From: an uncultured Ruminococcus sp.
GTDB taxonomy: Bacteria; Bacillota; Clostridia; Oscillospirales; Ruminococcaceae
Reading direction: 5' to 3'
NCBI GenBank assembly: GCA_947627445.1
Contig: CANQWA010000005.1
Span: 19,626-83,625, forward strand
DNA length: 64,000 nucleotides
This document shows, piece by piece, positions 21,491 through 32,785 of the stretch. Position 1 is the first letter of the stretch. Every line of letters starts with the position of its first letter. Below the pieces are notes generated by a model. It ran no database searches. It was given only the letters and a program-made list of their open reading frames with translations, and had not been told where the DNA came from. The position numbers and the translations under genes were made by a program.

Positions 21491-21798
21491 TGATTACCCC
21501 GCCTGTTAAACCGCCGTATACCGGCGGGAATATTCGATTTTGCGGCAGTTCATGACGCATGCCGCAAAATACACGTGTATTGGACGAAGCAGCATCTGCG
21601 TGAGATGGCTATCTGTCCAATAGCCTCATTTGTCACCACGACAAAGGCATACTCTCATCCGAACCCGAATAATTGCTCAGTTCTTTTGTATCTATATACT
21701 AACGGCGTTTTTTTCTATCTTTCGCAAATGCGATCGCCGATAGCAGCAATAATAATTGTTGGGAGAATCTCCGTTTCACTATCCTCATTCTATGCGGC

Positions 21799-22242
21799 TT
21801 ATCCCTTGAGATATGCCACAATGTCCTCAAACTTTCGTTTGATCTTCACAAAGATATTCTGTTCTCCGTCTTCGATGACAACTTCATCTTCTAATTGGAT
21901 TTGCAGATACTGAATCTGGGATTTGTCTAATTGCTGAAGTCCCAGACGATCCTCTGCATATTCTTTGATATTACTGATGGAGGCTTTTCCCTCCAGCTCT
22001 GTCTGCATCCGCACATTCTCGCTGCGCAATATATTCAGTTCAGACGTGGCAGCGGAGATCTCATTGTAGATCTCATTCTGCTGCACATAGCTGTTGATCA
22101 CCACACTGAACAGCAGAAGTGCCAGCACACCGACCAGAACGATCTTAAAGGCTATGCCTTGTCTGGAAGGATCAAACCGAAACACAAAGATACCCGTTGA
22201 CGGAATCTTATCTGCCGGGGTCTGCTCCAAATCTTGTTTCAT
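21799..22242 (-). CDS. ftsL: FtsL/DivIC-type cell division protein
   Basis: Short N-tail, one TM, coiled coil (ISAATSELNILRSENVRMQTELE); position between rsmH and the PBP gene. Confidence 0.75.
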   Translation of the reverse strand: MKQDLEQTPADKIPSTGIFVFRFDPSRQGIAFKIVLVGVLALLLFSVVINSYVQQNEIYNEISAATSELNILRSENVRMQTELEGKASISNIKEYAEDRLGLQQLDKSQIQYLQIQLEDEVVIEDGEQNIFVKIKRKFEDIVAYLKG

Positions 22243-22246
22243 TTGC

Positions 22247-23173
22247 TCAGCAGCTCCTTTCCAGAACACGCAGCTTTGCACTGTGGCTGCGCCTATTTTG
22301 CACAAGTTCTGCATCGGATGCAGTAATAGGCTTTCGACAGATCAGTTTCGCCTGAGGCGTTCTGCCGCAGACACATTGCGGAAAATCCGGGGGACAAATA
22401 CACCCCTGACACCAAGCCGCAAACTGCCTCTTGACCATACGGTCTTCCAGTGAATGAAAAGTAATAACAGCCAGCCGGCCTCCGGGTTTCAGTACAGAAA
22501 ACGCCGCCTGCAATCCTTTTTCCAGATGTTCAAACTCGCCGTTAACGGCGATGCGAATTGCCTGAAATGATTTCTTGCAAGGATTTTTGCTCCGGCGAAC
22601 CTTTGCCGGTACGCTGCTTTTGATCAGCTCTGCCAATTCTAACGTGGTGTGAATGGGCTGCGTTTGACGCACTTCCACGATCCGCCGCGCAATACTTCTG
22701 GCATAGCTTTCTTCCCCATAGGTATATAAGATACGAGACAGTTCCTGTTCCGATGCCGTATTCACCAGTTCCTCGGCTGTCATACCCATTCGACTCATAC
22801 GCATGTCCAACGGTGCATCCTCATGATAGGAAAAGCCTCGGGAGCCTTCGTCCAATTGATAGGAAGAAACACCCAAATCCAGCAGCACACCATCTACAGC
22901 AAAAATGCCCATTTTTGCAAGCACCGACTGCATTTTATCATAATTACTGTGTACCACTGTTGCAGGATATCCCTTCAGCCGCTGGGTTGCGGCACGCACT
23001 GCATCTGGGTCACGGTCAAAGCCAATAAGGCGACCGCCCCCTGTCAATTGTTTTGCAATTTCAATGGAATGACCAGCGCCGCCAACCGTTCCGTCTGCAT
23101 AGATGCCGTCCGGTTGAATCTGTAATCCATCCAGTACCTCCTGAAGCAGCACGGGAATATGCACAAATTCCAT
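22247..23173 (-). CDS. rsmH: 16S rRNA (cytosine1402-N4)-methyltransferase
   Basis: HIPVLLQEVLDGLQ; DGTVGGAGHS; RRSKNPCKKSFQAIRIAVN; FHSLEDR. Confidence 0.97.
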   Translation of the reverse strand: MEFVHIPVLLQEVLDGLQIQPDGIYADGTVGGAGHSIEIAKQLTGGGRLIGFDRDPDAVRAATQRLKGYPATVVHSNYDKMQSVLAKMGIFAVDGVLLDLGVSSYQLDEGSRGFSYHEDAPLDMRMSRMGMTAEELVNTASEQELSRILYTYGEESYARSIARRIVEVRQTQPIHTTLELAELIKSSVPAKVRRSKNPCKKSFQAIRIAVNGEFEHLEKGLQAAFSVLKPGGRLAVITFHSLEDRMVKRQFAAWCQGCICPPDFPQCVCGRTPQAKLICRKPITASDAELVQNRRSHSAKLRVLERSC

Positions 23174-23185
23174 CGCAGCCTCCTG

Positions 23186-23602
23186 CTAAAAGCCTGCTTC
23201 CGTCAGAACATCCCGCATATCTTCCGGCTTGAGGGAAGCATTCATTTCTTCCCAGCGGGACTTGTCCCAGATTTCAGCTTTGTTATGTGCGCCAATCACC
23301 ACAACGTCCTTTTCCAAACCGGCAAAGGCACGCAGATCCTGAGGCAGAAGCACACGTCCCTGCTTATCCGGTACAAGTTCACCAGCGCCGGAGAAAAGCC
23401 AGCGCTTTACCTGACCTCCCCTGGACTCTGGAATAGATGCAATCTTTGCAGAAAGCCGATCCCATTCCTCCTGGGAATACACGGTCAAACATATCTGATC
23501 CAAACTTTTGGTCACATAAAAAGATGATCCGAGGATCTCACGGAGCTTGGTGGGAAAATTCAGGCGACCCTTGGTATCGATATTATGATGAAACGTACCC
23601 AT
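23186..23602 (-). CDS. mraZ: Transcriptional regulator MraZ
   Basis: MGTFHHNIDTKGRLNFPTKLRE; GELVPDKQGRVLLPQDLRAFA. Confidence 0.95.
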   Translation of the reverse strand: MGTFHHNIDTKGRLNFPTKLREILGSSFYVTKSLDQICLTVYSQEEWDRLSAKIASIPESRGGQVKRWLFSGAGELVPDKQGRVLLPQDLRAFAGLEKDVVVIGAHNKAEIWDKSRWEEMNASLKPEDMRDVLTEAGF

Positions 23603-24021
23603 AAGGGAAGCCAATGATCTTCGCCGCCTTTCCGTCAAAAATGCGGCACGACACATTTACCCACAAAGCAACATTGTGTCTCCACTTTTCACCGCTACAA
23701 TTGATATTTCTATTATACATTATCTGATTAGAAAAATCAAGGCTCTGAGAGAGAAAAAACGGTAGAATTATGTCCGAATTTTTTTCCACTTTTTGTACGC
23801 ATTCTACAATTTCACAGAGAAAATCTCATTTTTTCCGCAGTGGGGAAAAATGGGGCAGAAAAATAATGCGATGAAATTGTAGGGAGGAGGAATGTGGTGG
23901 TGAAAGATACCTGCCACTGTTCGGAAGAAATTCCCTCCATCCAAATCAGAAAAAAGCCTGACGCACATCAAGATCGCCGCTCACACAAACAGATTCTTTC
24001 TGCCATGCACATCAAAAAATT

Positions 24022-24049
24022 CGCCCTCCATGCGGCTTGATGGAGGGCG
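24022..24049. terminator. Rho-independent terminator (tuf; probably bidirectional)
   Basis: CGCCCTCCAT-gcggcttg-ATGGAGGGCG; minus strand followed by AATTTTTTG. Confidence 0.8.
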
Positions 24050-24157
24050 TTCTTGTTGTTGTTTGGTATGGTCTATGTGTTTTTGGATAAACTGAGGGCG
24101 AACCGGTGTATACGGCTCGCCCTCATCATGCATTTGCCCGCAGGCAGAAAGCATCAA

Positions 24158-25375
24158 TTATTCGTTGATAGCAGTTACAACGCCGGAACCTACAGTTCTG
24201 CCGCCCTCACGGATAGCAAAACGCAGACCCTCTTCGATAGCGATCGGAGAGATCAGTTCAACGTCCATCTCTACGTTATCGCCAGGTGTGCACATTTCAA
24301 CATCAGCCGGCAAACTGATAATACCGGTAACATCTGTTGTTCTGAAATAGAACTGCGGTCTGTAGTTGTTAAAGAACGGTGTGTGACGGCCGCCCTCTTC
24401 CTTCTTCAGAACATAAACCTGACCCTTGAACTTGGTGTGCGGGTGAATAGAACCCGGCTTGCACAGTACCTGACCACGCTCTACCTGATCACGTGTAATA
24501 CCACGGAGCAGTGCACCAACGTTATCACCAGCCTCTGCAAAGTCCAGAGACTTACGGAACATTTCCAGACCGGTAACAACGGTGTTCAGGTTTTCGTCAG
24601 ACAAACCAACGATCTCAACAGGCTCGTTCACATTCAGCTTTCCGCGCTCTACACGGCCGGTAACAACGGTACCACGGCCAGAGATGGTCATTGTATCCTC
24701 GATCGGCATCAGGAACGGCTTTGCATCGTCACGCTCAGGAGTCGGAATATACTCGTCAACAGCGTTCATCAATTCAATAATAGGCTTGTAAGCTTCGTTT
24801 GTAAGGTCATCCGGAGCTTCCAGAGCAGCCAGAGCAGAACCAGTGATGATCGGAATATCATCACCCGGGAACTCGTACTCGCTCAAAGTCTCACGGATAT
24901 CCATCTCAACCAGTTCCAGCAGCTCAGGATCGTCTACCTGGTCTGCCTTGTTCATGAACACAACGATTGCCGGCACACCTACCTGACGAGCCAGCAGGAT
25001 GTGCTCCTTTGTCTGAGCCATCGGACCGTCAGAAGCAGCAACTACCAGGATAGCGCCATCCATCTGAGCTGCACCAGTGATCATATTCTTTACATAGTCA
25101 GCATGTCCGGGGCAGTCAACGTGTGCATAGTGACGTTTGTCTGTCTCATACTCAACGTGAGCGGTGTTAATTGTGATACCACGCTCTCTCTCCTCCGGAG
25201 CCTTATCGATCATATCGTAAGCCTCATACTGTGCCTGACCCTTCATAGCCAGAGTCTTTGTGATAGCAGCAGTCAGAGTGGTTTTACCGTGGTCAACGTG
25301 ACCGATGGTACCGATGTTTACGTGGGGCTTGTTTCTTTCAAATTTAGCCTTTGCCATTGGAATGTTCCTCCTCAA
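24158..25375 (-). CDS. tuf: Elongation factor Tu (start probably [14 protein letters not shown])
   Basis: [47 protein letters not shown]. Confidence 0.99.
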   Translation of the reverse strand: MRRNIPMAKAKFERNKPHVNIGTIGHVDHGKTTLTAAITKTLAMKGQAQYEAYDMIDKAPEERERGITINTAHVEYETDKRHYAHVDCPGHADYVKNMITGAAQMDGAILVVAASDGPMAQTKEHILLARQVGVPAIVVFMNKADQVDDPELLELVEMDIRETLSEYEFPGDDIPIITGSALAALEAPDDLTNEAYKPIIELMNAVDEYIPTPERDDAKPFLMPIEDTMTISGRGTVVTGRVERGKLNVNEPVEIVGLSDENLNTVVTGLEMFRKSLDFAEAGDNVGALLRGITRDQVERGQVLCKPGSIHPHTKFKGQVYVLKKEEGGRHTPFFNNYRPQFYFRTTDVTGIISLPADVEMCTPGDNVEMDVELISPIAIEEGLRFAIREGGRTVGSGVVTAINE

Positions 25376-25484
25376 TTATAAAATTCTGAGTGTTCACTTC
25401 AAAAAGTGTCACACTTATTGTACCAGATTTCAAAAGAAAATGCAAGTCTTTTTTGGAAAAATCATCAATTTTTCAAAAAAATTC

Positions 25485-27560
25485 TTACTTTTTTCTGTCA
25501 GACATGATTTTTTCTGCGATATTCTTCGGAACTTCCTGATAACTATGGGGTTCCATGGTATACTGACCACGTCCCTGTGTGTTGGAACGCAGATCGCTTG
25601 TATAGCCGAACATCTCAGACAACGGTACCAGCGCATCTACCTGTACAGATCCGGTACGGGCTTCCTGACCCTGGATCTGACCGCGGCGAGAGCTAAGGTC
25701 GCCGATAACTGTACCGGTATAATCGTCCGGAACAGTAACAGAAACCTTCATGATCGGTTCCATCAGAATGGCATTTGCCTTTTTCATTGCCTCCTTGAAG
25801 GCGATAGAACCTGCGATCTTAAATGCCATTTCGGAGGAGTCAACTTCGTGATAAGAACCATCATACAGTTCTACCTTGACGTCAACAACCTCATAACCAG
25901 CAAGAATGCCAGCTTGCATAGCGCCGCGGATACCAGCATCGACTGCCGGGATATATTCCTTCGGAATTGCACCGCCAACAACCTTGTTGGTGAATTCGTA
26001 GCCCTTACCGGATTCGTTTGGCTCAACACGGATCTTGACGTGACCGTACTGACCAGAACCACCGGACTGCTTCTTATATTTGTAGTCCACATCGGCATTG
26101 CCCTTGATGGTTTCCTTATAGGATACCTGGGGCGCACCAACGTTAGCCTCTACTTTGAATTCACGAAGCAGACGATCTACGATGATGTCCAGATGCAACT
26201 CACCCATGCCGGCGATAATGGTCTGACCAGTCTCTTCGTCTGTCCATGTGCGGAACGTGGGGTCTTCTTCTGCCAGCTTTGCCAGCGCTATACCCATCTT
26301 TTCCTGACCTGCCTTGGTCTTCGGCTCAATCGCCAACTGGATAACCGGCTCCGGGAATTCCATGGATTCCAGAATAACCGGGTTGCTCTCAGCACAAAGT
26401 GTATCACCTGTGGTGGTATTTTTCAGACCGATAGCAGCAGCGATATCGCCTGCATATACCGTTTCGATATCTTTTCTGTGATTGGAGTGCATCTGTACGA
26501 TACGTCCCATACGCTCCTTGTTATCCTTGGTCGCATTCAGGACGGTATCGCCGGCATTGACTGTACCGGAATATACACGGAAGAAGCACAGCTTACCGAT
26601 AAACGGGTCAGTTGCAATCTTGAATGCCAGTGCGGAAAACGGCTCTTCATCCGAAGAATGACGCACGGTTTCCTCCCCGGTATCCGGATTAACGCCCTTG
26701 ATTGCCGGAACATCCAGCGGAGAAGGCATATAATCCACAACGGCATCCAGCATTTTCTGTACGCCCTTATTCCGATAAGAAGTACCACAGACTACCGGAA
26801 CCATGGTGTTGGCGATGGTGGACTTACGGATGCAAGCCTTGATCTCATCAATGGTGATCTCCTCATCATTAAAGAACTTCTCCATCAGCTCGTCATCCTG
26901 TTCAGCCACATGCTCCATCAGGTTCTGACGGTATTCTTCAGCCTTTTCCTTCATATCATCCGGAATTTCTTCTACACGGATATCCTTACCCAGGTCATCA
27001 TAATAGATATAAGCCTTCATCTCAACCAGATCGATGATACCCTTAAAGTCATCCTCAGCACCGATGGGCAACTGGATTGGAACAGCATTACACTTCAGTC
27101 TGTCCAGCATCATATCTACGACATGGTAAAAATCCGCACCCATGATGTCCATCTTGTTGACATAAGCCATACGAGGAACCTGATATTTATCCGCCTGACG
27201 CCATACCGTCTCAGACTGGGGTTCAACGCCGCCCTTTGCGCAAAATACGGTAACAGAACCATCCAGCACACGAAGAGAACGCTCTACCTCAACGGTAAAG
27301 TCTACGTGTCCCGGTGTATCAATGATATTGATTCTGTGCCCAGCCCAGTAAGCTGTGGTGGCTGCAGAAGTAATCGTGATACCACGTTCCTGCTCCTGAG
27401 CCATCCAGTCCATGGTAGCGGCACCCTCATGGGTTTCGCCGATCTTGTGGTTGATGCCGGTATAGAACAGAATACGCTCAGTTGTCGTTGTCTTACCAGC
27501 ATCAATATGCGCCATGATGCCGATATTTCTGGTTTTTTCCAGAGAACAATCTCTTGCCAT
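25485..27560 (-). CDS. fusA: Elongation factor G
   Basis: [40 protein letters not shown]. Confidence 0.99.
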   Translation of the reverse strand: MARDCSLEKTRNIGIMAHIDAGKTTTTERILFYTGINHKIGETHEGAATMDWMAQEQERGITITSAATTAYWAGHRINIIDTPGHVDFTVEVERSLRVLDGSVTVFCAKGGVEPQSETVWRQADKYQVPRMAYVNKMDIMGADFYHVVDMMLDRLKCNAVPIQLPIGAEDDFKGIIDLVEMKAYIYYDDLGKDIRVEEIPDDMKEKAEEYRQNLMEHVAEQDDELMEKFFNDEEITIDEIKACIRKSTIANTMVPVVCGTSYRNKGVQKMLDAVVDYMPSPLDVPAIKGVNPDTGEETVRHSSDEEPFSALAFKIATDPFIGKLCFFRVYSGTVNAGDTVLNATKDNKERMGRIVQMHSNHRKDIETVYAGDIAAAIGLKNTTTGDTLCAESNPVILESMEFPEPVIQLAIEPKTKAGQEKMGIALAKLAEEDPTFRTWTDEETGQTIIAGMGELHLDIIVDRLLREFKVEANVGAPQVSYKETIKGNADVDYKYKKQSGGSGQYGHVKIRVEPNESGKGYEFTNKVVGGAIPKEYIPAVDAGIRGAMQAGILAGYEVVDVKVELYDGSYHEVDSSEMAFKIAGSIAFKEAMKKANAILMEPIMKVSVTVPDDYTGTVIGDLSSRRGQIQGQEARTGSVQVDALVPLSEMFGYTSDLRSNTQGRGQYTMEPHSYQEVPKNIAEKIMSDRKK

Positions 27561-27578
27561 AGCTCATCTTCCTCCTGA

Positions 27579-28049
27579 TTACCAACGATAGTGAGCAAAT
27601 GCCTTATTTGCCTCAGCCATCTTGTGTGTATCATCGCGCTTCTTGCAGGCACCGCCGGTGCTGTTCAGCGCATCGAGAATCTCTCCTGCCAGACGCTCTT
27701 TCATGGTCTTTTCGTTGCGCAGTCTGGAATACTTGGTGATCCAGCGCAGACCCAGTGTCTGACGGCGTTCCGGACGGACTTCCATCGGAACCTGATAAGT
27801 CGCACCGCCCATACGGCGTGCCTTGACTTCCAGAACAGGCATTACATTTTCCATCGCCTGCTGGAACATTTCCAGGGCATCCTTGCCAGTCTTTTCAGCG
27901 ACAATATCGAATGCACCGTAAACAATCTTCTGGGCTACGCCCTTTTTGCCGTCGATCATAACGTTGTTGATCAGACGAGTCACGAGCTTGGAGTTGTAGA
28001 TCGGATCCTCCAGCACGTCACGTTTTGCGATTTTACCTCTTCTTGGCAT
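27579..28049 (-). CDS. rpsG: 30S ribosomal protein S7
   Basis: [28 protein letters not shown]. Confidence 0.99.
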   Translation of the reverse strand: MPRRGKIAKRDVLEDPIYNSKLVTRLINNVMIDGKKGVAQKIVYGAFDIVAEKTGKDALEMFQQAMENVMPVLEVKARRMGGATYQVPMEVRPERRQTLGLRWITKYSRLRNEKTMKERLAGEILDALNSTGGACKKRDDTHKMAEANKAFAHYRW

Positions 28050-28249
28050 TTTCGCTTCCCTCCTTCACATAATGCATGAATTCACAGGTACTCGTTCGGG
28101 CGGAAACCTCCGCCGACCGTCAGGGCCAATGGAGAGGAATCAATCCGGCATCTGATGCCATCTATATCCAAATCTCCACAGTTCCCGTGGTGATCTTAAG
28201 TTATCCTGTTTTGTCCGAGCCCGAGGGCTCATGTCATCTGACCGGAATC

Positions 28250-28672
28250 TTACTTCTTGCCGGCCTTCGGTCTCTTGGCACCGTACTTGGAACGAGCCTG
28301 CATTCTGTTAGCAACGCCCTGTGCATCCAGAGTACCACGGATGATGTGATAACGCACACCAGGCAGATCTTTTACACGACCGCCGCGAATCAGAACTACG
28401 CTGTGTTCCTGCAGATTGTGGCCGATACCCGGAATGTAAGAAGTAACCTCATAGCCGTTTGTCAGCTTAACTCTGGCGATTTTTCTCATAGCAGAGTTCG
28501 GCTTCTTCGGTGTTGCAGTACGAACTGCTGTGCAAACGCCTCTCTTCTGCGGAGAACTCTGATTTGTGGTCACTTTCTTCTTGGCATTATAGCCCTTCTG
28601 CAGTGCCGGAGCGGTAGATTTGTACTGCTGTACCTTTCTTCCCTTCCGAACCAATTGATTAAACGTAGGCAT
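28250..28672 (-). CDS. rpsL: 30S ribosomal protein S12
   Basis: [30 protein letters not shown]. Confidence 0.99.
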   Translation of the reverse strand: MPTFNQLVRKGRKVQQYKSTAPALQKGYNAKKKVTTNQSSPQKRGVCTAVRTATPKKPNSAMRKIARVKLTNGYEVTSYIPGIGHNLQEHSVVLIRGGRVKDLPGVRYHIIRGTLDAQGVANRMQARSKYGAKRPKAGKK

Positions 28673-28787
28673 AATCTTCCTCCTTTTCTGAAAAAAATAT
28701 CCTGCACGCCCAGACAAGGCTGACGCGTACCATAATATTATAGCTTATTCTCCCTCCTATGTCAATGTGTTCATGAAAAATTTACAA

Positions 28788-28843
28788 TAAAAAACACACG
28801 CTTCCAGAGGTCAGCATAGGACTGACTTCTGAAAGCGTGTGGT
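28788..28843 (-). terminator. Terminator downstream of LRR-dockerin gene
   Basis: CACACGCTTTCAGAAGTCAG...CTGACCTCTGGAAGCGTGTG followed on minus by TTTTTTATTG. Confidence 0.8.
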
Positions 28844-28853
28844 CTATCCATTA

Positions 28854-28904
28854 GGGCAAACCCGCACAAAGCCGATAGGCGCTCTTTGTGCGGTGTTGCC
28901 TTAG
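28854..28904. repeat. Short copy (R1) of dispersed hairpin repeat GGCAACACCGCACAAAG...CTTTGTGCGGTGTTGCC
   Basis: GGCAAACCCGCACAAAG / CTTTGTGCGGTGTTGCC inverted repeat; matches copies at 42877, 46807, 52726, 56280. Confidence 0.8.
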
Positions 28905-31366
28905 AGCTTCACATAAAGCAAGCTCTTCCAATCTGCATCACCAGGCGGCGGAACGGCATATCCCATCGATTGCAGAGACACATACCAGAGAATGCAATAG
29001 GCGTCCATCGTGGTCACCTCACCATCCTTATCCACATCCGCACGCCATGATGTTTCCTCGTCGATTTCTTCTCCCATGGACTTGTGAGAATTTGCCATCA
29101 GTGCCAGAAATGCATCTGCCATCTGAATGCCGCCGTCCAGATCGAGATCCCCTTTCGTCCATGTATCAGTGATATTGGTGGTTACAGTTGTGGTAATCGT
29201 TGTATGCATCGTGATCGTACTGAATTCTTCCCCCGTAGTTCCCTCGATATAAGTCCCCTCAATAAAAGGCGGTGTGACAATACGTGTTGTCGATTCTCCG
29301 GTTAACTGCGTATCTACAGTTTCCTGTTGTATCGCCGTATCCGTTGTTTGATAGAATGTGGTTTCCTGTGCATTCGTATCCGTCGTTGTCATGCTTTCTG
29401 TGGAACTGTCAACACAATCCGTAGTCGTAGTCGTAGCCGCAGCAGTATCCGTTTCAACTGCTCCCTGCTGGATGGGTGAAAACCGATCGCCTGTCCGGTG
29501 AAACGTATTGTAATAATTCCTTAGTGTCGAATCTTCAAAGCCAATATACGCCACACCCTTGTTGTTGTCCGGAAAAGTCTTTTCCGACATGGTGATCTCG
29601 CAGGACGGGTTATTCACACGCATGACCGTCAGATTTTCGCAATCCCAGAAAGCCTCGTCTGCAATACGTTCAACGTTGACAGAAAGCACGACGATTTCCA
29701 TATCTGTGCAGCCGCGAAACGCCCCAAATCCGATCCGTTTGATATTGACATTGCTGCTGCTGTACAGCCAGGTCTTCAGTCCGGTACAGCCTGCAAACGC
29801 CTCGCTGGGAATTTCCTCCATCTGACAGTTCAAATCAATGCCTGTCAGTCCGGTACAGCCATAAAATGCATCTGTTCCCATAGTTTCCAGACTGCCCGGC
29901 AGATGCAGCAGCCCTTGCAAAGCGCTATCGGCAAATGCCGATTCTCCGATGGTAGTCAGCCCAGAAGGGAACGTAAATTCTTCTAATGCTGTGCAGTCCT
30001 GAAATGCATTCCTGCCGATCACTGTCACAGATTCCGGAACATATACCTGATTCAACAGATTACAGAAGGCAAATGCGCCGTCCGAAATTTCTTTCATTCC
30101 CTCAGGAAGCGTGACCTCCGTCACTGTTTTCGTATCAGACAAAAAGCCGCTGGCAATGGTTCTGACTTCTTCCGGAATGACAATACTATTGCGAACGCCT
30201 GCATATTTCAGCAGAACATTGCCGCAGATGATCCATTCCCCGGTTTGATTGTTCATCCAGCCAGTTTCCCAGAAAGCATCCTTCCCGACAGACCGCAGCC
30301 CAGAGGGCAGCGAAAGCTCCTCCAGACAGGGGCAAATGGAAAATGCATAGTCTCCGATCGTTGTCAGACTCTCTGGAAAATACACCGCATCCAGACTGGT
30401 ACAATGGCTGAATGCATATTCTTCGATGGTGGTGACGGATTCCTCCAGCCACACAATCTCCAGGAGCTTACAATTATAAAAAGCATTCTTTGGAATGACT
30501 TGCAGATTTTTTCCCACGATCACTATATACAGGGATTGGCAATTCTGAAAAGCACCTGCTCCCATCTTTTGCAGCGAATCGGGCAAAGTAACAGTACGCA
30601 GCGAAGCACACTCTGCAAACGCCATTTCCTCCAGCGTTCTCAGATTGGCATTCAATTCCATCTTACTCAGTTTGGTACAGCCAGAAAACGCATAGGCTCG
30701 TATTTGTCGCAGAGAATCCGGCAGGTCTACGTCTGTTAGAGCGGTACATTTTTCAAAACTGCCCTTACCGATATACAGCAGTGTTCCCGGCAGTTCCACC
30801 TGTTGCAGTTTATCAAAGTCCTCACATAAATAATCGCACAGGACGGTAACGCCTTCCGGTATGGTCAGCTGTTGGGCATTCCGATCCGCCCATACAGCAA
30901 CCGTATCACCAAGAACCGCAACATCTCCCTCATAATTTTGCAGCCAGGCAGTGCCTTTCATTAGATCCTCGCCGGCATAGATCACACTATCTCCCCCTGT
31001 GATCTCTGTGAGATTGGTGCAGTTGCGAAAGGCATCGTTACGCAGAGTCGTAATACTGGTGGCAATTTCCACCCGTTCCAGATCCTGATTTTCCGCAAAA
31101 GCAGCTGTATCAATGGTAGTCACATAATGTCCGTCGATCACCGATGGAATGCGCAAATCCGTCCTGCCTGCTTCTGCACCGGTGATGACCGCATTGCCTG
31201 TTTCGTCCACGCTGTAGTAAAAGCCATCATATGCCGGCAGTCCCTCCTCTGCCGATACGAAAATCATCTGAGGTGTGATACGAAACAGCACCAAAACAAA
31301 AGCGAAAAACACAGCAAGCAGCTTATTTATCCTTTCCTGAATCATATGTAAATATCCTTTCATCAT
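28901..31366 (-). CDS. Secreted BspA-like leucine-rich-repeat (LRR_5) protein with C-terminal dockerin-like domain
   Basis: Signal peptide; many 'AFxxCxxLxxIxLPxSLxxIGxxAF' repeats; Thr-rich linker; GDLDLDGGIQMADAFLALM...ADVDKDGEVTTMDAYCILWYVS. Confidence 0.88.
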   Translation of the reverse strand: MMKGYLHMIQERINKLLAVFFAFVLVLFRITPQMIFVSAEEGLPAYDGFYYSVDETGNAVITGAEAGRTDLRIPSVIDGHYVTTIDTAAFAENQDLERVEIATSITTLRNDAFRNCTNLTEITGGDSVIYAGEDLMKGTAWLQNYEGDVAVLGDTVAVWADRNAQQLTIPEGVTVLCDYLCEDFDKLQQVELPGTLLYIGKGSFEKCTALTDVDLPDSLRQIRAYAFSGCTKLSKMELNANLRTLEEMAFAECASLRTVTLPDSLQKMGAGAFQNCQSLYIVIVGKNLQVIPKNAFYNCKLLEIVWLEESVTTIEEYAFSHCTSLDAVYFPESLTTIGDYAFSICPCLEELSLPSGLRSVGKDAFWETGWMNNQTGEWIICGNVLLKYAGVRNSIVIPEEVRTIASGFLSDTKTVTEVTLPEGMKEISDGAFAFCNLLNQVYVPESVTVIGRNAFQDCTALEEFTFPSGLTTIGESAFADSALQGLLHLPGSLETMGTDAFYGCTGLTGIDLNCQMEEIPSEAFAGCTGLKTWLYSSSNVNIKRIGFGAFRGCTDMEIVVLSVNVERIADEAFWDCENLTVMRVNNPSCEITMSEKTFPDNNKGVAYIGFEDSTLRNYYNTFHRTGDRFSPIQQGAVETDTAAATTTTTDCVDSSTESMTTTDTNAQETTFYQTTDTAIQQETVDTQLTGESTTRIVTPPFIEGTYIEGTTGEEFSTITMHTTITTTVTTNITDTWTKGDLDLDGGIQMADAFLALMANSHKSMGEEIDEETSWRADVDKDGEVTTMDAYCILWYVSLQSMGYAVPPPGDADWKSLLYVKL

Positions 31367-31441
31367 AATTTCCTTTCACCTGGGCGGCATCATATAAAGA
31401 TTGCCGAAAAGATGTACGCTAAACCCTATGAGAACAAGTTT

Positions 31442-32785
31442 TTATAACCGTTCAAGCACACTGTTATTTCCCATTGCGATCTGAGAAGATATCAGAAGCA
31501 CTTGGTAGGCATCCTGACTGTTAATATCTTCGTTCATGTCAAAATCCGCTGCATACCTCTCATTAATGGTTAATTCCGGCGAAATCCCCATGGCATAATT
31601 GGAGTCAATCATAAAAATCTGAAAAGCGTCCTGAGATGTGATATTGCCGTCTCTGTCAAAATCTCCCCGAAGCTGCCCGAAGGCTCTAAAACAGCGCTCA
31701 TACTTTTGCGCATAAACCTTTGCGGTAGAGCCGACCATTCCATGGATCACTGCAGCTTCATCCATAGTCTGTGCGTCGTCGTAGATCCTGCAAATGGGAT
31801 TTCGGATCGTCACCTGCTGCAGGCTGGTGCAGCCGTCAAACGCTCCCTGACCCAGCTCTCCGACGGATTCCGGAAGCTCGATGGATTCCAGTGCCGTACA
31901 GTTCTGGAACACATAATTATAAATCACCCGCACACTGTCCGGAATCTCCACTGTTTTTAAGCTTCTGCATTCGGAGAACACCGCATTATCCAGCTGTTGC
32001 AAAGAAGCTGAAAGCCGGACGGATTCCAGCGATCGGCAGAAGCTGAACGCATGATTTTCCAGTACCTTCACATTGTCCGGAATTGTCACATCCGTCAGAG
32101 AAATACACGAATGAAAGGCATATTCCCTGATGGCAGTCAAGCTGTCCGGCATCTCTATCTGTCGTAGATTCTTACAATTATCAAAGGCAAAGGCATCAAT
32201 CAATGTCAGCGAGGCGGGAAGCCGGACGATCTCTGCGGTTTTACGGTCGGAAAATGCAAAGCCGCCAATCACCCGGACTGTATCCGGCACAATGACTTCC
32301 GTTTCATCAGCAGTGTACGCCAGCAGGATTCCCTGACCTACCACAACAAAGGAATCCGTCTGCTCGGACAGCCAGAGTGTTCCCTGGACAATGCCCCATC
32401 CAACATCCTCCACCGTATCCGGGATGTACAGGGTTTTCAGCTTTTTGCAGTTACTGAAAGCATAGTCGCCAATCTTTCGCACACTGTCCGGCAGGATCAA
32501 CGTTGTCAGCTTAGAACAGTCCCGGAAAGCGTGATTTTCGACCGCAGTGACCGGGCAGCCATCAATCGTCTCCGGGATTACGGCTTCTACGATAGAAGCT
32601 CGTGCAGATTTGATGGTCACTTCTCCCTTTTCGCTAACTGTATAATAGATATAGTCCTGATATAACATATCTGAACTGCTTGCTCCGGATACAGGCAGAG
32701 GCAGCGTGTATGTGAATCCAATCAGCAGCGACAGCAGAATACACAGCAGCAATCTGCCATACCGCCGCCCGGTACACAAGCGCAA
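31442..32785 (-). CDS. Secreted BspA-like leucine-rich-repeat protein with C-terminal dockerin-like domain
   Basis: Signal peptide, LRR_5 repeats, GDFDRDGNITSQDAFQIFMIDS...ADFDMNEDINSQDAYQVLLISS. Confidence 0.88.
   Translation of the reverse strand: MRLCTGRRYGRLLLCILLSLLIGFTYTLPLPVSGASSSDMLYQDYIYYTVSEKGEVTIKSARASIVEAVIPETIDGCPVTAVENHAFRDCSKLTTLILPDSVRKIGDYAFSNCKKLKTLYIPDTVEDVGWGIVQGTLWLSEQTDSFVVVGQGILLAYTADETEVIVPDTVRVIGGFAFSDRKTAEIVRLPASLTLIDAFAFDNCKNLRQIEMPDSLTAIREYAFHSCISLTDVTIPDNVKVLENHAFSFCRSLESVRLSASLQQLDNAVFSECRSLKTVEIPDSVRVIYNYVFQNCTALESIELPESVGELGQGAFDGCTSLQQVTIRNPICRIYDDAQTMDEAAVIHGMVGSTAKVYAQKYERCFRAFGQLRGDFDRDGNITSQDAFQIFMIDSNYAMGISPELTINERYAADFDMNEDINSQDAYQVLLISSQIAMGNNSVLERL

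Noticed and set aside
24053-25381. 442-aa plus-strand ORF antisense to tuf
   Set aside because: Shadow ORF; EF-Tu is certain on the minus strand.
25305-27578. 757-aa plus-strand ORF antisense to fusA
   Set aside because: Mirror of highly biased codons in fusA; composition is non-protein-like and EF-G on the other strand is unambiguous.
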